A stretch of 62,262 nt of DNA from Noviherbaspirillum malthae (GTDB taxonomy: Bacteria; Pseudomonadota; Gammaproteobacteria; Burkholderiales; Burkholderiaceae_D). The position numbers and the translations under genes are program-made. The DNA is taken from positions 1-62,262 of the forward strand of contig NZ_JACYXF010000033.1 in the NCBI RefSeq assembly GCF_015352985.1, given 5' to 3'. The notes under the pieces were generated by a model. It was given only the letters and a program-made list of their open reading frames with translations, did not search any database and was not told where the DNA came from. Of the stretch, positions 24,346 to 32,973 are shown one piece after another. Every line of letters begins with the position of its first letter. Position 1 is the first letter of the stretch.

Positions 24346-25752
24346 CTACTTGACGCCGTTCACCATGTTTGGCAGCCACAGGGTGATTTGCGGAATATAG
24401 GTAATCGCAATCAAGGCAATGAACAGCGGCACCAGCCAGGGCAGGATCGCCATGGTGGTACGTTCGACCGACAGCTTCGCCACCCGCGCCAGCACGAACA
24501 GCACCATCCCCAGCGGCGGATGGAGCAGGCCTATCATCAGGTTGAGCGTCATGATGAGGCCGAAGTGGATGGGATCGATGCCGAGCTTGAGGACGATGGG
24601 CAGCAGGATGGGCACCAGGATCGTGATCGCGGCCGTGGTATCGATGAAGCAGCCCACGATCAGGATGAGCACATTGGCAAGCGCGAGGAATACCCACTTG
24701 CTCTGCGTCACGCTGAAGATCCAGTCGGCCAGCATCTGCGCCGCCTGGCTGGTAGTCAGCAGCCAGGCGAAGATCGATGCCGCGGTCACGATGAACAGCA
24801 CGCTGGCCGTGGTTTCTATCGTGTCGAAGGTGGCCTTGGCGAGCGCCCTGAGCGTCATCGAGCGGTAGCGCACCAGGCCGAGGAAGAGCGCCCAGGCCAC
24901 CGCGGCCATCGCCGCTTCGGTCGGGGTGAACCAGCCCAGCGTCATGCCGCCGATCAGGATCACCGGCGCCATCAGCGCCATCACTGCGGAAAAATCGAAA
25001 TACCAGTCGAGCGCCAGCAGCAGGGCCAGCGAAATGCCGACCGCCATGTTGACCGACATGCCGGCCTTCCACAGCAGCCAGACCGCCAGCGGGAACGCCA
25101 GCACGACCAGGACTTCGGTGCCCGCGCTGCCGAGGCTCTTCCATGAGAACGCGGTATCGCCGCCCCAGTTGTTCCTGCGGGCGATGTAGGCTACCGTGAA
25201 CATCATCAGCAGCGTCATGAACACGCCCGGAAGGACGCCGGCAAGGAAGAGCGCGCCGATGGAAACGTTGGCCATCATGCCGTAGATCACGAACGGCAGG
25301 GACGGAGGAATGATGGGCCCGAGCGTAGCCGATGCGGCGGTCACGCCGACCGAGAATTCCGGCGAATAGCCATGGTCCTTCATCGCCTTGATCTCGATCG
25401 TGCCAAGGCCGGCGGCGTCCGCGATAGCGGTACCGGACATGCCCGAGAAGATTACAGAGCCGATGATATTGACCTGTCCCAGCCCGCCGCGCATCCAGCC
25501 CACCAGCGCCACCGCGAAGTTGTAGATGCGGCCGGTGATGCCCGCGATATTCATCAGGTTGCCGGCCAGGATGAAGAACGGCACGGCCAGCAGAGGAAAG
25601 CTTTCCACGCCGGCGATCATGCGCTGCGCCACCACCACGTCGGGCACCGAGCCGGTAGCGATGATGTACAGCATCGAGGCAATCACCATGGCCAGCGCAA
25701 CCGGCATGCCGATCAGCATGAGCACCAGGAAGGATCCGATAAGTATGCCCAT
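24346..25752 (-). CDS. dctM: TRAP transporter large permease DctM (system 1)
   Basis: 468 residues, somewhat longer than the usual 425-430, with about 12 membrane helices. Family markers include IASMLYIIATGSVPD..QRMIAG near the N terminus, SGMSGTAIADAAGLGTIEIKAM near 105 and the C-terminal LTLNLMIGLLHPPLGMVLFV-like stretch. It is the Na+-driven channel half of a TRAP importer in the inner membrane. One base separates it from the small permease gene. Last gene of a leftward operon starting with the GntR and idonate-dehydrogenase-like genes. Confidence 0.92.
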   Translation of the reverse strand: MGILIGSFLVLMLIGMPVALAMVIASMLYIIATGSVPDVVVAQRMIAGVESFPLLAVPFFILAGNLMNIAGITGRIYNFAVALVGWMRGGLGQVNIIGSVIFSGMSGTAIADAAGLGTIEIKAMKDHGYSPEFSVGVTAASATLGPIIPPSLPFVIYGMMANVSIGALFLAGVLPGVFMTLLMMFTVAYIARRNNWGGDTAFSWKSLGSAGTEVLVVLAFPLAVWLLWKAGMSVNMAVGISLALLLALDWYFDFSAVMALMAPVILIGGMTLGWFTPTEAAMAAVAWALFLGLVRYRSMTLRALAKATFDTIETTASVLFIVTAASIFAWLLTTSQAAQMLADWIFSVTQSKWVFLALANVLILIVGCFIDTTAAITILVPILLPIVLKLGIDPIHFGLIMTLNLMIGLLHPPLGMVLFVLARVAKLSVERTTMAILPWLVPLFIALIAITYIPQITLWLPNMVNGVK

Positions 25753-25753
25753 G

Positions 25754-26335
25754 TCAGTCCTCCGTGCCGTCGTAGGCTTCCGGCTTTTCCAGGATGGAAT
25801 AGCCCTGCCGCCAGTTCTTCCATGCGATCTGCGCCGCGCGGATGGTCATGATCGCAAAGCCGGCCAGTGCCACCCAGTAGACGATGTTCTTCGGCCAGTT
25901 GATCAGCGTGGTCATCGGCTCGTCGCCGACGATTTCGGTGTACTTCCAGACCAGCAGCGTGACATAGCCGATGAAGCCGACACGCAGCAGGTCGACCACG
26001 GTGGACATCAGGCGGCACAACGCCGCGGGCATGAAGCGGTAGAGGATATCGACCTGGATGTGCCTGTCCTTGCGCGTACACATGGAGGCGCCGATGAACA
26101 CCACGCCGATCAGGCAGTAGGTTGCGAGTTCCTCGGTCCAGGCATAGGAGTCGTTGAGCGCATAGCGGGAAAAGAATTGCAGGAAGACCAGCGCGACCAT
26201 GATCCAGAAAATGCCGAGCGTGATCCAGTCTTCCGTCGAAAAGCCGGACAGGCTGACTTCAACCTGGTCGGCCTCGTCGAAACTGTGGGCGAGCTCTTCC
26301 GCGCTGACGGCGGGATGCTTGACAGCTTGTTCCAT
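25754..26335 (-). CDS. dctQ: TRAP transporter small permease DctQ (system 1)
   Basis: 193 residues with four membrane helices. The motif FFSRYALNDSYAWTEELATY near 60-80 is the DctQ signature (FxRYxFnxsxxWxEELaxy), followed by IGASMCTRKDRHIQVD. It pairs with DctM in the inner membrane. A longer acidic N-terminal tail than usual (about 40 residues) precedes the first helix. Confidence 0.92.
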   Translation of the reverse strand: MEQAVKHPAVSAEELAHSFDEADQVEVSLSGFSTEDWITLGIFWIMVALVFLQFFSRYALNDSYAWTEELATYCLIGVVFIGASMCTRKDRHIQVDILYRFMPAALCRLMSTVVDLLRVGFIGYVTLLVWKYTEIVGDEPMTTLINWPKNIVYWVALAGFAIMTIRAAQIAWKNWRQGYSILEKPEAYDGTED

Positions 26336-26394
26336 GAAACACCTTGTCGGATGTGGATGGAGAGCGGCGGCGTTCGGCGCCGCCGCACCTGTGC

Positions 26395-27363
26395 TTACTT
26401 GATGGCCTGGATGCGTTCCCAGTCCGACTTGCGATAGCCGAAGTCTTCGAACTTCACCGTCTTGAGCACGGTATCCCGGAACTCGTTTCGATTGACTTCC
26501 GTCACCGACAGACCCTTCTGCTTGAACACATCGACCAGTTCCTTCTCGCGCGCCACGACGTCGGCACTGGCTTTCTGCGCCGCTTCCTGCGTCACTTCGG
26601 TAAAGAGCTTCTTCTCGTCATCGGACAGCTGCTTCCACAGCTTGCCGGAAACCACGGTATTGAGGTGATCGACGATGTGCGCGGTCAGGACGATGTTCTT
26701 CTGCACTTCGTAGAACTTCTTCGCCTCGATCGTGGTCAGCGGATTTTCCTGGGCTTCGACGGTGCCGTTCTGCAGCGCGAGGTACACCTCCGCGAACGCG
26801 ATCGGCGAGGTATTGGCGCCGCAGGCGCGCGGCATTGCAAGATACGCCGGCACGTCGGGCACGCGGATCTTGAGCCCTTTCATGTCGCTGCATTTCGCAA
26901 TCGGCTTGTTGGACGTAGTCTGGCGCGCGCCGTAGTACGTGGTGGCGACGATGCGGTTGCCGGTCTTGTCTTCATAGCCCTTGGTGAGGTCGCGGTAGAC
27001 GTCGCTCTTGGTGTACTTGATCAGATGATCGGCATCGCGGAACACATAAGGGTAATAGGTGACGCCGATTGGCGGATACGACTTGCTGGCGAAGCTGGAG
27101 CCGGAAATGATGATGTCTACCGTTCCGAGCGCCAGTCCCTGGTTGATGTCGTTTTCCTTGCCCAGCTGCGAGGCCGGATAGACATCGATCTGGTACTTGC
27201 CGTTGGTGCGCTTGCCGATTTCGCCTGCGGCCCAGACCGACCATTTGTGGAAGGGCTCGGAGGTTTCATACACATGCGCCCATTTGAGCTTGGTCTGTGC
27301 GCTTGCGCTGATGGCCAGTGCGGACGCGGCAACGACGAACAGGGTTTGCTTCCAGTATTTCAT
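26395..27363 (-). CDS. dctP: TRAP transporter substrate-binding protein DctP (system 1)
   Basis: 322 residues with a signal peptide ending near 22 (SALAISASA before QTKLKW). The conserved ligand-gripping region reads DMKGLKIRVPDVPAYL near 165-180, with the Arg that binds the substrate carboxylate, and later QNGTVEAQENPLTTIEAKKF. DctP proteins bind organic acids in the periplasm. Its place beside an idonate-dehydrogenase-like gene and an FCD-type GntR points to a sugar acid. Confidence 0.92.
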   Translation of the reverse strand: MKYWKQTLFVVAASALAISASAQTKLKWAHVYETSEPFHKWSVWAAGEIGKRTNGKYQIDVYPASQLGKENDINQGLALGTVDIIISGSSFASKSYPPIGVTYYPYVFRDADHLIKYTKSDVYRDLTKGYEDKTGNRIVATTYYGARQTTSNKPIAKCSDMKGLKIRVPDVPAYLAMPRACGANTSPIAFAEVYLALQNGTVEAQENPLTTIEAKKFYEVQKNIVLTAHIVDHLNTVVSGKLWKQLSDDEKKLFTEVTQEAAQKASADVVAREKELVDVFKQKGLSVTEVNRNEFRDTVLKTVKFEDFGYRKSDWERIQAIK

Positions 27364-27410
27364 GGCGGTCTCCTTGATTGGATGATTCGGTTCTTGTTAT
27401 TGATGTTTCG

Positions 27411-27427
27411 GCAGGCTTCGAGCCTGC
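27411..27427 (-). promoter_or_regulatory. Hairpin between the dehydrogenase and dctP genes
   Basis: GCAGGCT and AGCCTGC form a 7-base stem with a 3-base loop, in the 133-base gap between the dehydrogenase stop and the dctP start. No T run, so it is more likely a processing or stabilising hairpin than a terminator. Confidence 0.4.
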
Positions 27428-27496
27428 GGGATCTCGGTAGGTCGATACGTCGATGTTCGTATGTGCAGCCGTTCATGAGTGCACGCGTCTATGGTT

Positions 27497-28537
27497 CTAT
27501 GCCATCGCCGCCTCCCCGACCAGCTGCACCTTGGTGCTCCTGCTCTTGTCCGCCGCCAGATCGAATGCAGCCGCGGCATCCTTGAGCGGTAGCTGCGCGG
27601 TGAGCAGCGGCCGCGCATCGATGCGCCGCGACACCAGGTAATCGACGGCCCAATCGAACTCGATGCCGAAACGGAAGGCGCCGACATACTCGAGTTCGCG
27701 CGCCATGACGGCATTGGCCGGGAAATGCACGCCGTCCGCCGGCAGCGTGCCGACCTGCACGATGCGGCCGCCGCGGCGGCAGGCATCGATGCACGCGGCG
27801 AGTGCCTTGACGTTGCCCGCCGCTTCCAGGCAGATATCGGCGCTGTCCGACAATCCGGGATTGCCTGATGCATCGCTGCGCACAAGCATGTCCGCCCCCG
27901 ATGCGGAAGCGGCCTGCAGCGGATGTTCGGCTACATCACAAGCAATGATTCTGGCAGCGCCCGCCACGCGTGCGGCCATGACGATGAGGCAGCCGATGGT
28001 GCCGGCTCCGGTCACCAGCACCGTCTTGCCGAGCAGCGGGCCGCAGCGGTTCACCGAGTGCAGCGCGACCGCCAGCGGTTCGGCGAAAGCCAGTTCTCCA
28101 AAGGTAATATCGGTGCCGACCGCTGTGAGCTGGCGCTCATTCACCACGAAACGGTCGCGGAACATGCCCTGCACATGCGGGAAGATGCTGGCGCTGCCGA
28201 GAAAGCGCATCTGCGTGCAGAGATTCTCCCTGCCCTTGCGGCAATATCCGCAGCTGCCGCAAGCCTGCGACGGATTGATGGCGACCTTCGTGCCGGGACT
28301 CAGTCCCTTCACCGCACTGCCCGTGCGCAATACCGCACCCGACGCTTCATGCCCGGGAGTCAGCGGCTCCCGGATCTGGAAAGCGCCGGCGCGGCCGTGG
28401 AAGTAATAATGCAAGTCCGATCCGCAGATGCCCGCCGCGCCGAGCTGCACTTCGACCTGATGCGGTCCGAGTTCGGCATCGGCCTGCTGCTCGAAGCGCA
28501 GGTCCCTGGCTGCATGGATCTTGCATGACAACGGCAT
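27497..28537 (-). CDS. idnD: L-idonate 5-dehydrogenase-like zinc alcohol dehydrogenase
   Basis: 346 residues, medium-chain zinc dehydrogenase. Catalytic zinc ligands: Cys 38 (GICGSDLHYY) and His 63-Glu 64 (PGHEASG). Structural zinc cysteines at 93, 96, 99 and 107 (CGSCGYCRKGRENLC). NAD-binding VTGAGTIG near 175. The GICGSDLHYYFHGRAGAF start is typical of IdnD, which oxidises L-idonate to 5-ketogluconate, although the same group also acts on related sugar acids and polyols. It lies between the TRAP genes and a GntR regulator on the same strand, fitting uptake then oxidation of a hexonate. The exact substrate is inferred. Confidence 0.8.
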   Translation of the reverse strand: MPLSCKIHAARDLRFEQQADAELGPHQVEVQLGAAGICGSDLHYYFHGRAGAFQIREPLTPGHEASGAVLRTGSAVKGLSPGTKVAINPSQACGSCGYCRKGRENLCTQMRFLGSASIFPHVQGMFRDRFVVNERQLTAVGTDITFGELAFAEPLAVALHSVNRCGPLLGKTVLVTGAGTIGCLIVMAARVAGAARIIACDVAEHPLQAASASGADMLVRSDASGNPGLSDSADICLEAAGNVKALAACIDACRRGGRIVQVGTLPADGVHFPANAVMARELEYVGAFRFGIEFDWAVDYLVSRRIDARPLLTAQLPLKDAAAAFDLAADKSRSTKVQLVGEAAMA

Positions 28538-28573
28538 GGCATTATTCCTCGTCGGTTATCAGCGCCAATCAAC

Positions 28574-29272
28574 TTAATCAAGGCGCTTGGTCAGGCGCCG
28601 GTGCGAGCGGTCCATGTGCTTCTGCATCGCCGCACGCGCAGCCGCCGGGTCTCTTCCGGCAACCGCAACGATTACCTTCCTGTGTTCCTCGATCGCGGCA
28701 TTCCAGCTCGCGGCATTTTCCAGATGCTGCCCCAGCTTGGCCGAGATCGGGTTGTTGCGCTGGTCGAACAGGAGCGCTACCACGCTGGTCAATGCGCTGT
28801 TGCCGGCGATCTCGGCCAGCCGCAGGTGAAACAGCCGGTCGCCTGCCATCGGCACGCCGCCTGCATCGGCTTCGCGGCGCATCATTTCCAGCGCATCGTC
28901 CAGCAGCGCAAGTTGCTTCGGCTTGACCGCATGTGCCGCCATTGCCGCGATCTCTCCTTCGACCACGGCACGGGCGCGGATCAGTTCCAGCGGTCCATGC
29001 ATGTCGGTCAGCAAGTCGGCCGGCACTCCGCGCTCGGCTTTGCGTTCGCAGACATAAATGCCGGCACCCTTGCGAACTTCCACGCAGCCTTCAACCTCCA
29101 GCGCAATCAGCGCTTCCCGCACCGAGGGACGCGATACGCCGAGCTGCACTGCCAGATCCCGCTCCGGCGGCAGCCTGCTGCCGGGCTCGAATTCCTCGCA
29201 GCGGATCAGCTCACGCAGCTGGTCCGCGATCTGGCGATACAAGCGCTGCGGTTCGATGAGTTGTATCGGCAT
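28574..29272 (-). CDS. FadR-type GntR regulator (paralogue A)
   Basis: 232 residues: N-terminal winged helix (IADQLRELIRCEEFEPGSRL, then RDLAVQLGVSRPSVREALIA) and an FCD effector domain with conserved metal-site residues (RARAVVEGEIA, HLRLAEIAGN, EEHRKVIVAVAGRD). It is strongly similar over the first 75 residues to the GntR protein encoded at 30987-31769 (both start MPIQ.IEP.RLYRQI), so the two arose by duplication and may recognise similar operators. It probably controls its own operon and the divergent Ldh2 gene through the palindromes at 29315-29346. Confidence 0.9.
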   Translation of the reverse strand: MPIQLIEPQRLYRQIADQLRELIRCEEFEPGSRLPPERDLAVQLGVSRPSVREALIALEVEGCVEVRKGAGIYVCERKAERGVPADLLTDMHGPLELIRARAVVEGEIAAMAAHAVKPKQLALLDDALEMMRREADAGGVPMAGDRLFHLRLAEIAGNSALTSVVALLFDQRNNPISAKLGQHLENAASWNAAIEEHRKVIVAVAGRDPAAARAAMQKHMDRSHRRLTKRLD

Positions 29273-29314
29273 GGATCGGTTCCGTCGTTCGGGAATTTCG
29301 CCGGGCTGCTTTTT

Positions 29315-29346
29315 TTACCAAACTTTGGTAAATTGGCCTTACCAAT
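29315..29346. promoter_or_regulatory. Overlapping palindromic operators between gntR and ldh2 genes
   Basis: TTTACCAAACTTTGGTAAA (29315-29333) is a perfect 19-base palindrome around a central C. Its right arm TTGGTAA pairs with TTACCAA at 29340-29346 to make a second inverted repeat. These lie between divergent gene starts and match the TGGTnnACCA style of FadR-type GntR operators. Confidence 0.65.
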
Positions 29347-29450
29347 AGACCGGATAATTTCACTTCCAGACCTGCTTGTCAAGCAGATAAAACACGCCGT
29401 CGCGTGCTGCTCAAGCAACTGGCTTCATTCAGACAAACGACAGGAGACAC

Positions 29451-30536
29451 ATGAACGACACTGCGCAGTTTTCTTCAGGCATCAGAATTTCGTCCGAGGC
29501 TTTGCATGAGTTCGTCAGCGCAATCTGGCGCGGCGCCGGCAGCGATAAAGAAGAAGCGATGCTGGTTGCCGACCACCTGGTCCAGGCCAATCTTTCCGGC
29601 CACGATTCGCATGGCGTAGGCATGATTCCGCGCTATCTGCGTTCGCTGTCGGACGGTGAACTGAAGCTGAACCGCCACGCGATACTTGCGCGCGACGCCG
29701 GGGCGGTGCTCACGGTGGAAGGCGGGCTGGGCTTCGGCCAGGTCGTGGCCAAGGAGGCCATGGACATGGGTATTGCCCGCGCGAGAAAGCTAGGGCTGTG
29801 CGCCGTCGGCCTGCGCAATGCGCATCACATCGGCCGCATCGGACACTGGGCCGAGCAATGCGCCGCGGCCGGGCTGGTGTCCTTTCATTTCGTCAATGTC
29901 GCTGGCGACCCCCTGGTGGCGCCGTTCGGCGGCATCGATGCCCGTTTCGGCACCAATCCCTTCTGCGCCGCCTATCCCCGCCGCGGCAAACCGCCCCTGG
30001 TGCTCGACTTCGCCACCAGCCGCGTCGCCTTCGGCAAGACCCGGGTGGCCTACAACAAGGGCGTGCAGCTGCCGGAAGGATGCGTGATCGATCATGAAGG
30101 CAAGCCGACCACCGATCCGAAGGTGATGCACGAGGCGCCGCGCGGATCGCTGCTGACGCTGGGCGAATTCAAGGGATACGGGCTGGCGGCGATGTGCGAA
30201 GTATTCGCCGGGGCGCTGAGCGGCGGCTTCACGACGCATGCGGAGTCCATCGTTCGGACCAATGCCATTGTCAATTGCATGCTGTCGGTCATCCTGGACC
30301 CGGCGGCGCTGGATGCGCCGGACGCGGAAGCCGAGGCGGAGGCATTTCTGGAATGGGTAAAAGCTTCGCCGCTGCAGGAGGGAGCCGGAGAGATACAGGT
30401 GCCGGGAGAGCCGGAGCTGGCGAGGCGGCGTGAACGTGGGGAAAGTGGGATTCCTATTGATGGAACGACTTGGGAACAGCTTCTGGAAGCGGGCGGACGG
30501 TTCAGTGTGGCAATGCCTGCGGTGCAGGCAGATTGA
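29451..30536 (+). CDS. Ldh2-family (malate/L-lactate dehydrogenase type) NAD(P)-dependent oxidoreductase
   Basis: 361 residues. The family signature SGHDSHGVGMIPRYLRSL lies near 49-66, with the conserved His, followed by GLRNAHHIGRIGHWAEQCA near 125 and DFATSRVAFGKTRV near 187. Members reduce or oxidise 2-hydroxy acids and related sugar acids (YbiC/HcxB, YiaK, ComC). AGGAG lies upstream of the ATG. It diverges from the GntR/idonate operon and shares its operator region, so it is likely induced by the same sugar acid. Confidence 0.88.
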   Translation: MNDTAQFSSGIRISSEALHEFVSAIWRGAGSDKEEAMLVADHLVQANLSGHDSHGVGMIPRYLRSLSDGELKLNRHAILARDAGAVLTVEGGLGFGQVVAKEAMDMGIARARKLGLCAVGLRNAHHIGRIGHWAEQCAAAGLVSFHFVNVAGDPLVAPFGGIDARFGTNPFCAAYPRRGKPPLVLDFATSRVAFGKTRVAYNKGVQLPEGCVIDHEGKPTTDPKVMHEAPRGSLLTLGEFKGYGLAAMCEVFAGALSGGFTTHAESIVRTNAIVNCMLSVILDPAALDAPDAEAEAEAFLEWVKASPLQEGAGEIQVPGEPELARRRERGESGIPIDGTTWEQLLEAGGRFSVAMPAVQAD

Positions 30537-30572
30537 AGTTGATCCTTCCCTTGGCGAACAAGGGCTTTGAAG

Positions 30573-30975
30573 TTTTCTATCGGAGAGGGCTGGGGGGATT
30601 GCCAAAACCTTGGAAGCCCTTGCTACTCCCCTCATCCCCAACACTCGCTCCGCGCCCCACGACTTGGCTTGCAAGCCAAGTCGGCTTCGGCAGCGCAAAC
30701 TGCGGTTTGCGAAACCCTGCCTGCGCCCCGCCTGCGGGAGAAGGGGGCCGGGCAGCACTGGCAAAGTTTTGGATACGGAGAGTGACACCCCTCTCCCGCA
30801 GGCGGGAGAGGGGCGGGGTGAGGGGGATTGCCAAGACCTTAGAAGTATCTGCAAGCCCCATCATCCCCTGCCTTCGCTCCGCTCCCTACGACCTGGCTTG
30901 CAAGCCAAGTTGGCTTCAGCAGCGCAAACCGATGGTTTGCAAAAACTGTTTAAGCCCCTCCCGCGCGAGAAAGGC
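30573..30975. repeat. Tandem intergenic repeat block with paired hairpins (copies A and B)
   Basis: About 400 bases between two convergent genes, made of two related units of about 195 bases, each opening with GTTTT..A(T/A)CGGAGAG and GGGGGATTGCCAA. Unit 1 has a perfect 22-base palindrome at 30661-30682 and a second hairpin at 30694-30711 (CGCAAAC/GTTTGCG). Unit 2 has the same pair at 30891-30910 and 30924-30940 (GCAAACC/GGTTTGC). A third inverted element is CTCTCCCGC/GCGGGAGAG at 30791-30810. Related blocks occur at 37.6, 43.6 and 58.7 kb. Confidence 0.75.
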
Positions 30976-30986
30976 GCAATACAGCC

Positions 30987-31769
30987 TTATCCGACTTTCT
31001 TGATACCCTTGGCAGGCAACGCCGTCTTGCGCGCAGCACTGCGCACCGTCTTTACCGCCGTCTTCGGCTTGGGCGTCGGCGTCAGCGTGGCCGTCATGCG
31101 CTTGTAGGCAATATCCATGTGCTTGCGCATCGCGGCTTTTGCCTTCGTCGGGTCCTTGGCGCGCAGCGCGGCCAGCACCTCGCGGTGTTCCTCGATCGCC
31201 TGGCGCCAGGTATCCTCGGTTTCGAAATGGCTGTGCAGCTGGTCGTAAAGCGGGCCGAGGCGCAGGTCGTTGAGCCGCCGCACGGTACCCACCAGGACGC
31301 TGTTGCCGGTCGCCTCGGCGACGCGGATATGGAACAGCCGGTCCGTCTCCAGCGGCTTGACGCCGGCATCGGCATCGGCTTCCATCGCGTCGATGGCTTC
31401 CTCGACCGCATCGAATTGCGCCTTGCGTCCGGCCTTTGCCGCGAGCGCCGCCACCTCGCCTTCCAGCAGGGCGCGCGCCTGGATCAGTTCCAGCGGGCCC
31501 TCCTCGCCATCGAGATCATGTCCGGTCTGATTCGAGGGCGGTTCGCAGACATAAATGCCCGAACCCATGCGCACCTCGATATAGCCTTCGACTTCCAGCG
31601 CGATCAGCGCCTCGCGCAGCGACGGCCGGCTCACGCCGAGCTTTTCGGACAGGTCGCGCTCGGCGGGCAGGCGCGAGCCGACCGGGAATTCGCCTCGCTG
31701 GATGAGAGTGCGCAGCTGTTCGCTGATCTGTCGATAGAGCCGCTTGGGCTCGATGGCTTGAATGGGCAT
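30987..31769 (-). CDS. FadR-type GntR regulator (paralogue B)
   Basis: 260 residues. Winged helix near 10-75 (ISEQLRTLIQRGEFPVGSRL; RDLSEKLGVSRPSLREALIA), FCD domain near 95-225 (RALLEGEVAAL, HIRVAEATGN, EEHREVLAALRAKD), then a Lys/Ala-rich basic tail of about 35 residues (TPKPKTAVKTVRSAARKTA) missing from paralogue A. The N-terminal domain is nearly the same as paralogue A. It is encoded 133 bases before an Ldh2 gene of the same strand order and probably regulates the surrounding sugar-acid genes. Confidence 0.9.
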   Translation of the reverse strand: MPIQAIEPKRLYRQISEQLRTLIQRGEFPVGSRLPAERDLSEKLGVSRPSLREALIALEVEGYIEVRMGSGIYVCEPPSNQTGHDLDGEEGPLELIQARALLEGEVAALAAKAGRKAQFDAVEEAIDAMEADADAGVKPLETDRLFHIRVAEATGNSVLVGTVRRLNDLRLGPLYDQLHSHFETEDTWRQAIEEHREVLAALRAKDPTKAKAAMRKHMDIAYKRMTATLTPTPKPKTAVKTVRSAARKTALPAKGIKKVG

Positions 31770-31902
31770 GACGGTGTTCTGATACGGAAGTTACGCGTTG
31801 GTTTCAATTATGCAGCAGGCCGCGTCCGCAGGCTGTATGACCTTTAGGCCAATGTCGAAATAATCATGCGGCGCGACCGTCACGCGCCGCCGGCCTGCTG
31901 TC

Positions 31903-32973
31903 TCAATGTGGCGCTGGAAATGCCAGCCCGTAGCGCTGCCCGCATTCCGCCAGCACCGGGGCTATTGCCGGATGCAATGCGATTCCCTTCTTTGCCTGTT
32001 CTTCCCGCAGGGCGAGGCCGCGGTCGCCGGGCATGCGGACCTGCGCAAAGCCCGGACGCGGCGGATTGGTGCGGCAGGCTTCTGCCACCCAGTCCATCTG
32101 GCGCAGGAAGGCATCGCGGCCGCCGAAGGCGTCCGGATCGTACAGCGACAGGAAGATATTCGCGCCCCAGCCTTCCGGCGGATCGGCACGGCCATGACCG
32201 GACAGGCCCCCGGTGAGCGCTTCGATCAGCAGGGCCAGGCCGAACCCCTTGTGTCCGCCGGCAATCCCGCCAAGCGGGAGAATGGTGCCGGGCGGGTCGG
32301 CCGCCAGCACGGCCGGATCACGGCTGGGCCGGCCCTCGCCGTCCAGCAGGCATTCCTCTTCATACATCATGCCGGCCTTGTGCAGCCGGGCCGTCATGCC
32401 GTTGGTCTTGATCGAAGCGGAGATGTCGATCAGGAAAGGAGTGCCCGAGGTGGGAATGCCGGCTGCAATCGGATTGGGCGTGAAGACCGCCCGCTTGCCG
32501 CCGTGCGGCGCCACGCTGGCCACCGCAGGATCGGAGCAGGAAAGCAGGATCATGAAGCCCTCCTCCGTTGCCCGCAGCAGATAGCTCGCAAGGCAGGCGA
32601 TATGGTGACTGCGCCGGATGACGAGCGTGGCGCTGCCGTACTCGCGTGCACGCGGCATCAGGGCATGGATTCCGTTCATCACCAGCCAAGGGCCGGGCAG
32701 CCGGCTGCCGTCCCAGGCGAGCGCGGCGCCGCGGTCCGAGACGACGATGGCTTCCCCTGCGCGCGCCATGCTTCCCTGCTCCAGTTCGCGCACGTAAGGC
32801 GCCAGCAGCGCCAGCCCGTGGGTGTCGTGTCCGAGCAGGTCGCCTTCCACCAGCACATGGGCCACGGTGTCGGCCATGACCGCGTCCATGCCGGCGGCCT
32901 GCAGCAGGCGGATCGCGAAAATGCTCAGGTCTTCGGCTGCGTAGCGCGCGCCGGGAGTCGTGCCGTCCCTCAT
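31903..32973 (-). CDS. Second Ldh2-family oxidoreductase
   Basis: 356 residues from the ATG at 32973, which has GGAAGGGGAA upstream; a longer open frame to 33402 is a shadow of the SDR gene. The signature LLGHDTHGLALLAPYVREL lies near 48-66; GSATLVIRRSHHIACLASYL near 115; PNPIAAGIPTSGTPFLIDIS near 165. It is distant from the Ldh2 protein at 29451. Start and stop overlap with the SDR gene, so the two enzymes are made together; both probably oxidise or reduce the same hydroxy-acid pathway. Confidence 0.88.
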   Translation of the reverse strand: MRDGTTPGARYAAEDLSIFAIRLLQAAGMDAVMADTVAHVLVEGDLLGHDTHGLALLAPYVRELEQGSMARAGEAIVVSDRGAALAWDGSRLPGPWLVMNGIHALMPRAREYGSATLVIRRSHHIACLASYLLRATEEGFMILLSCSDPAVASVAPHGGKRAVFTPNPIAAGIPTSGTPFLIDISASIKTNGMTARLHKAGMMYEEECLLDGEGRPSRDPAVLAADPPGTILPLGGIAGGHKGFGLALLIEALTGGLSGHGRADPPEGWGANIFLSLYDPDAFGGRDAFLRQMDWVAEACRTNPPRPGFAQVRMPGDRGLALREEQAKKGIALHPAIAPVLAECGQRYGLAFPAPH

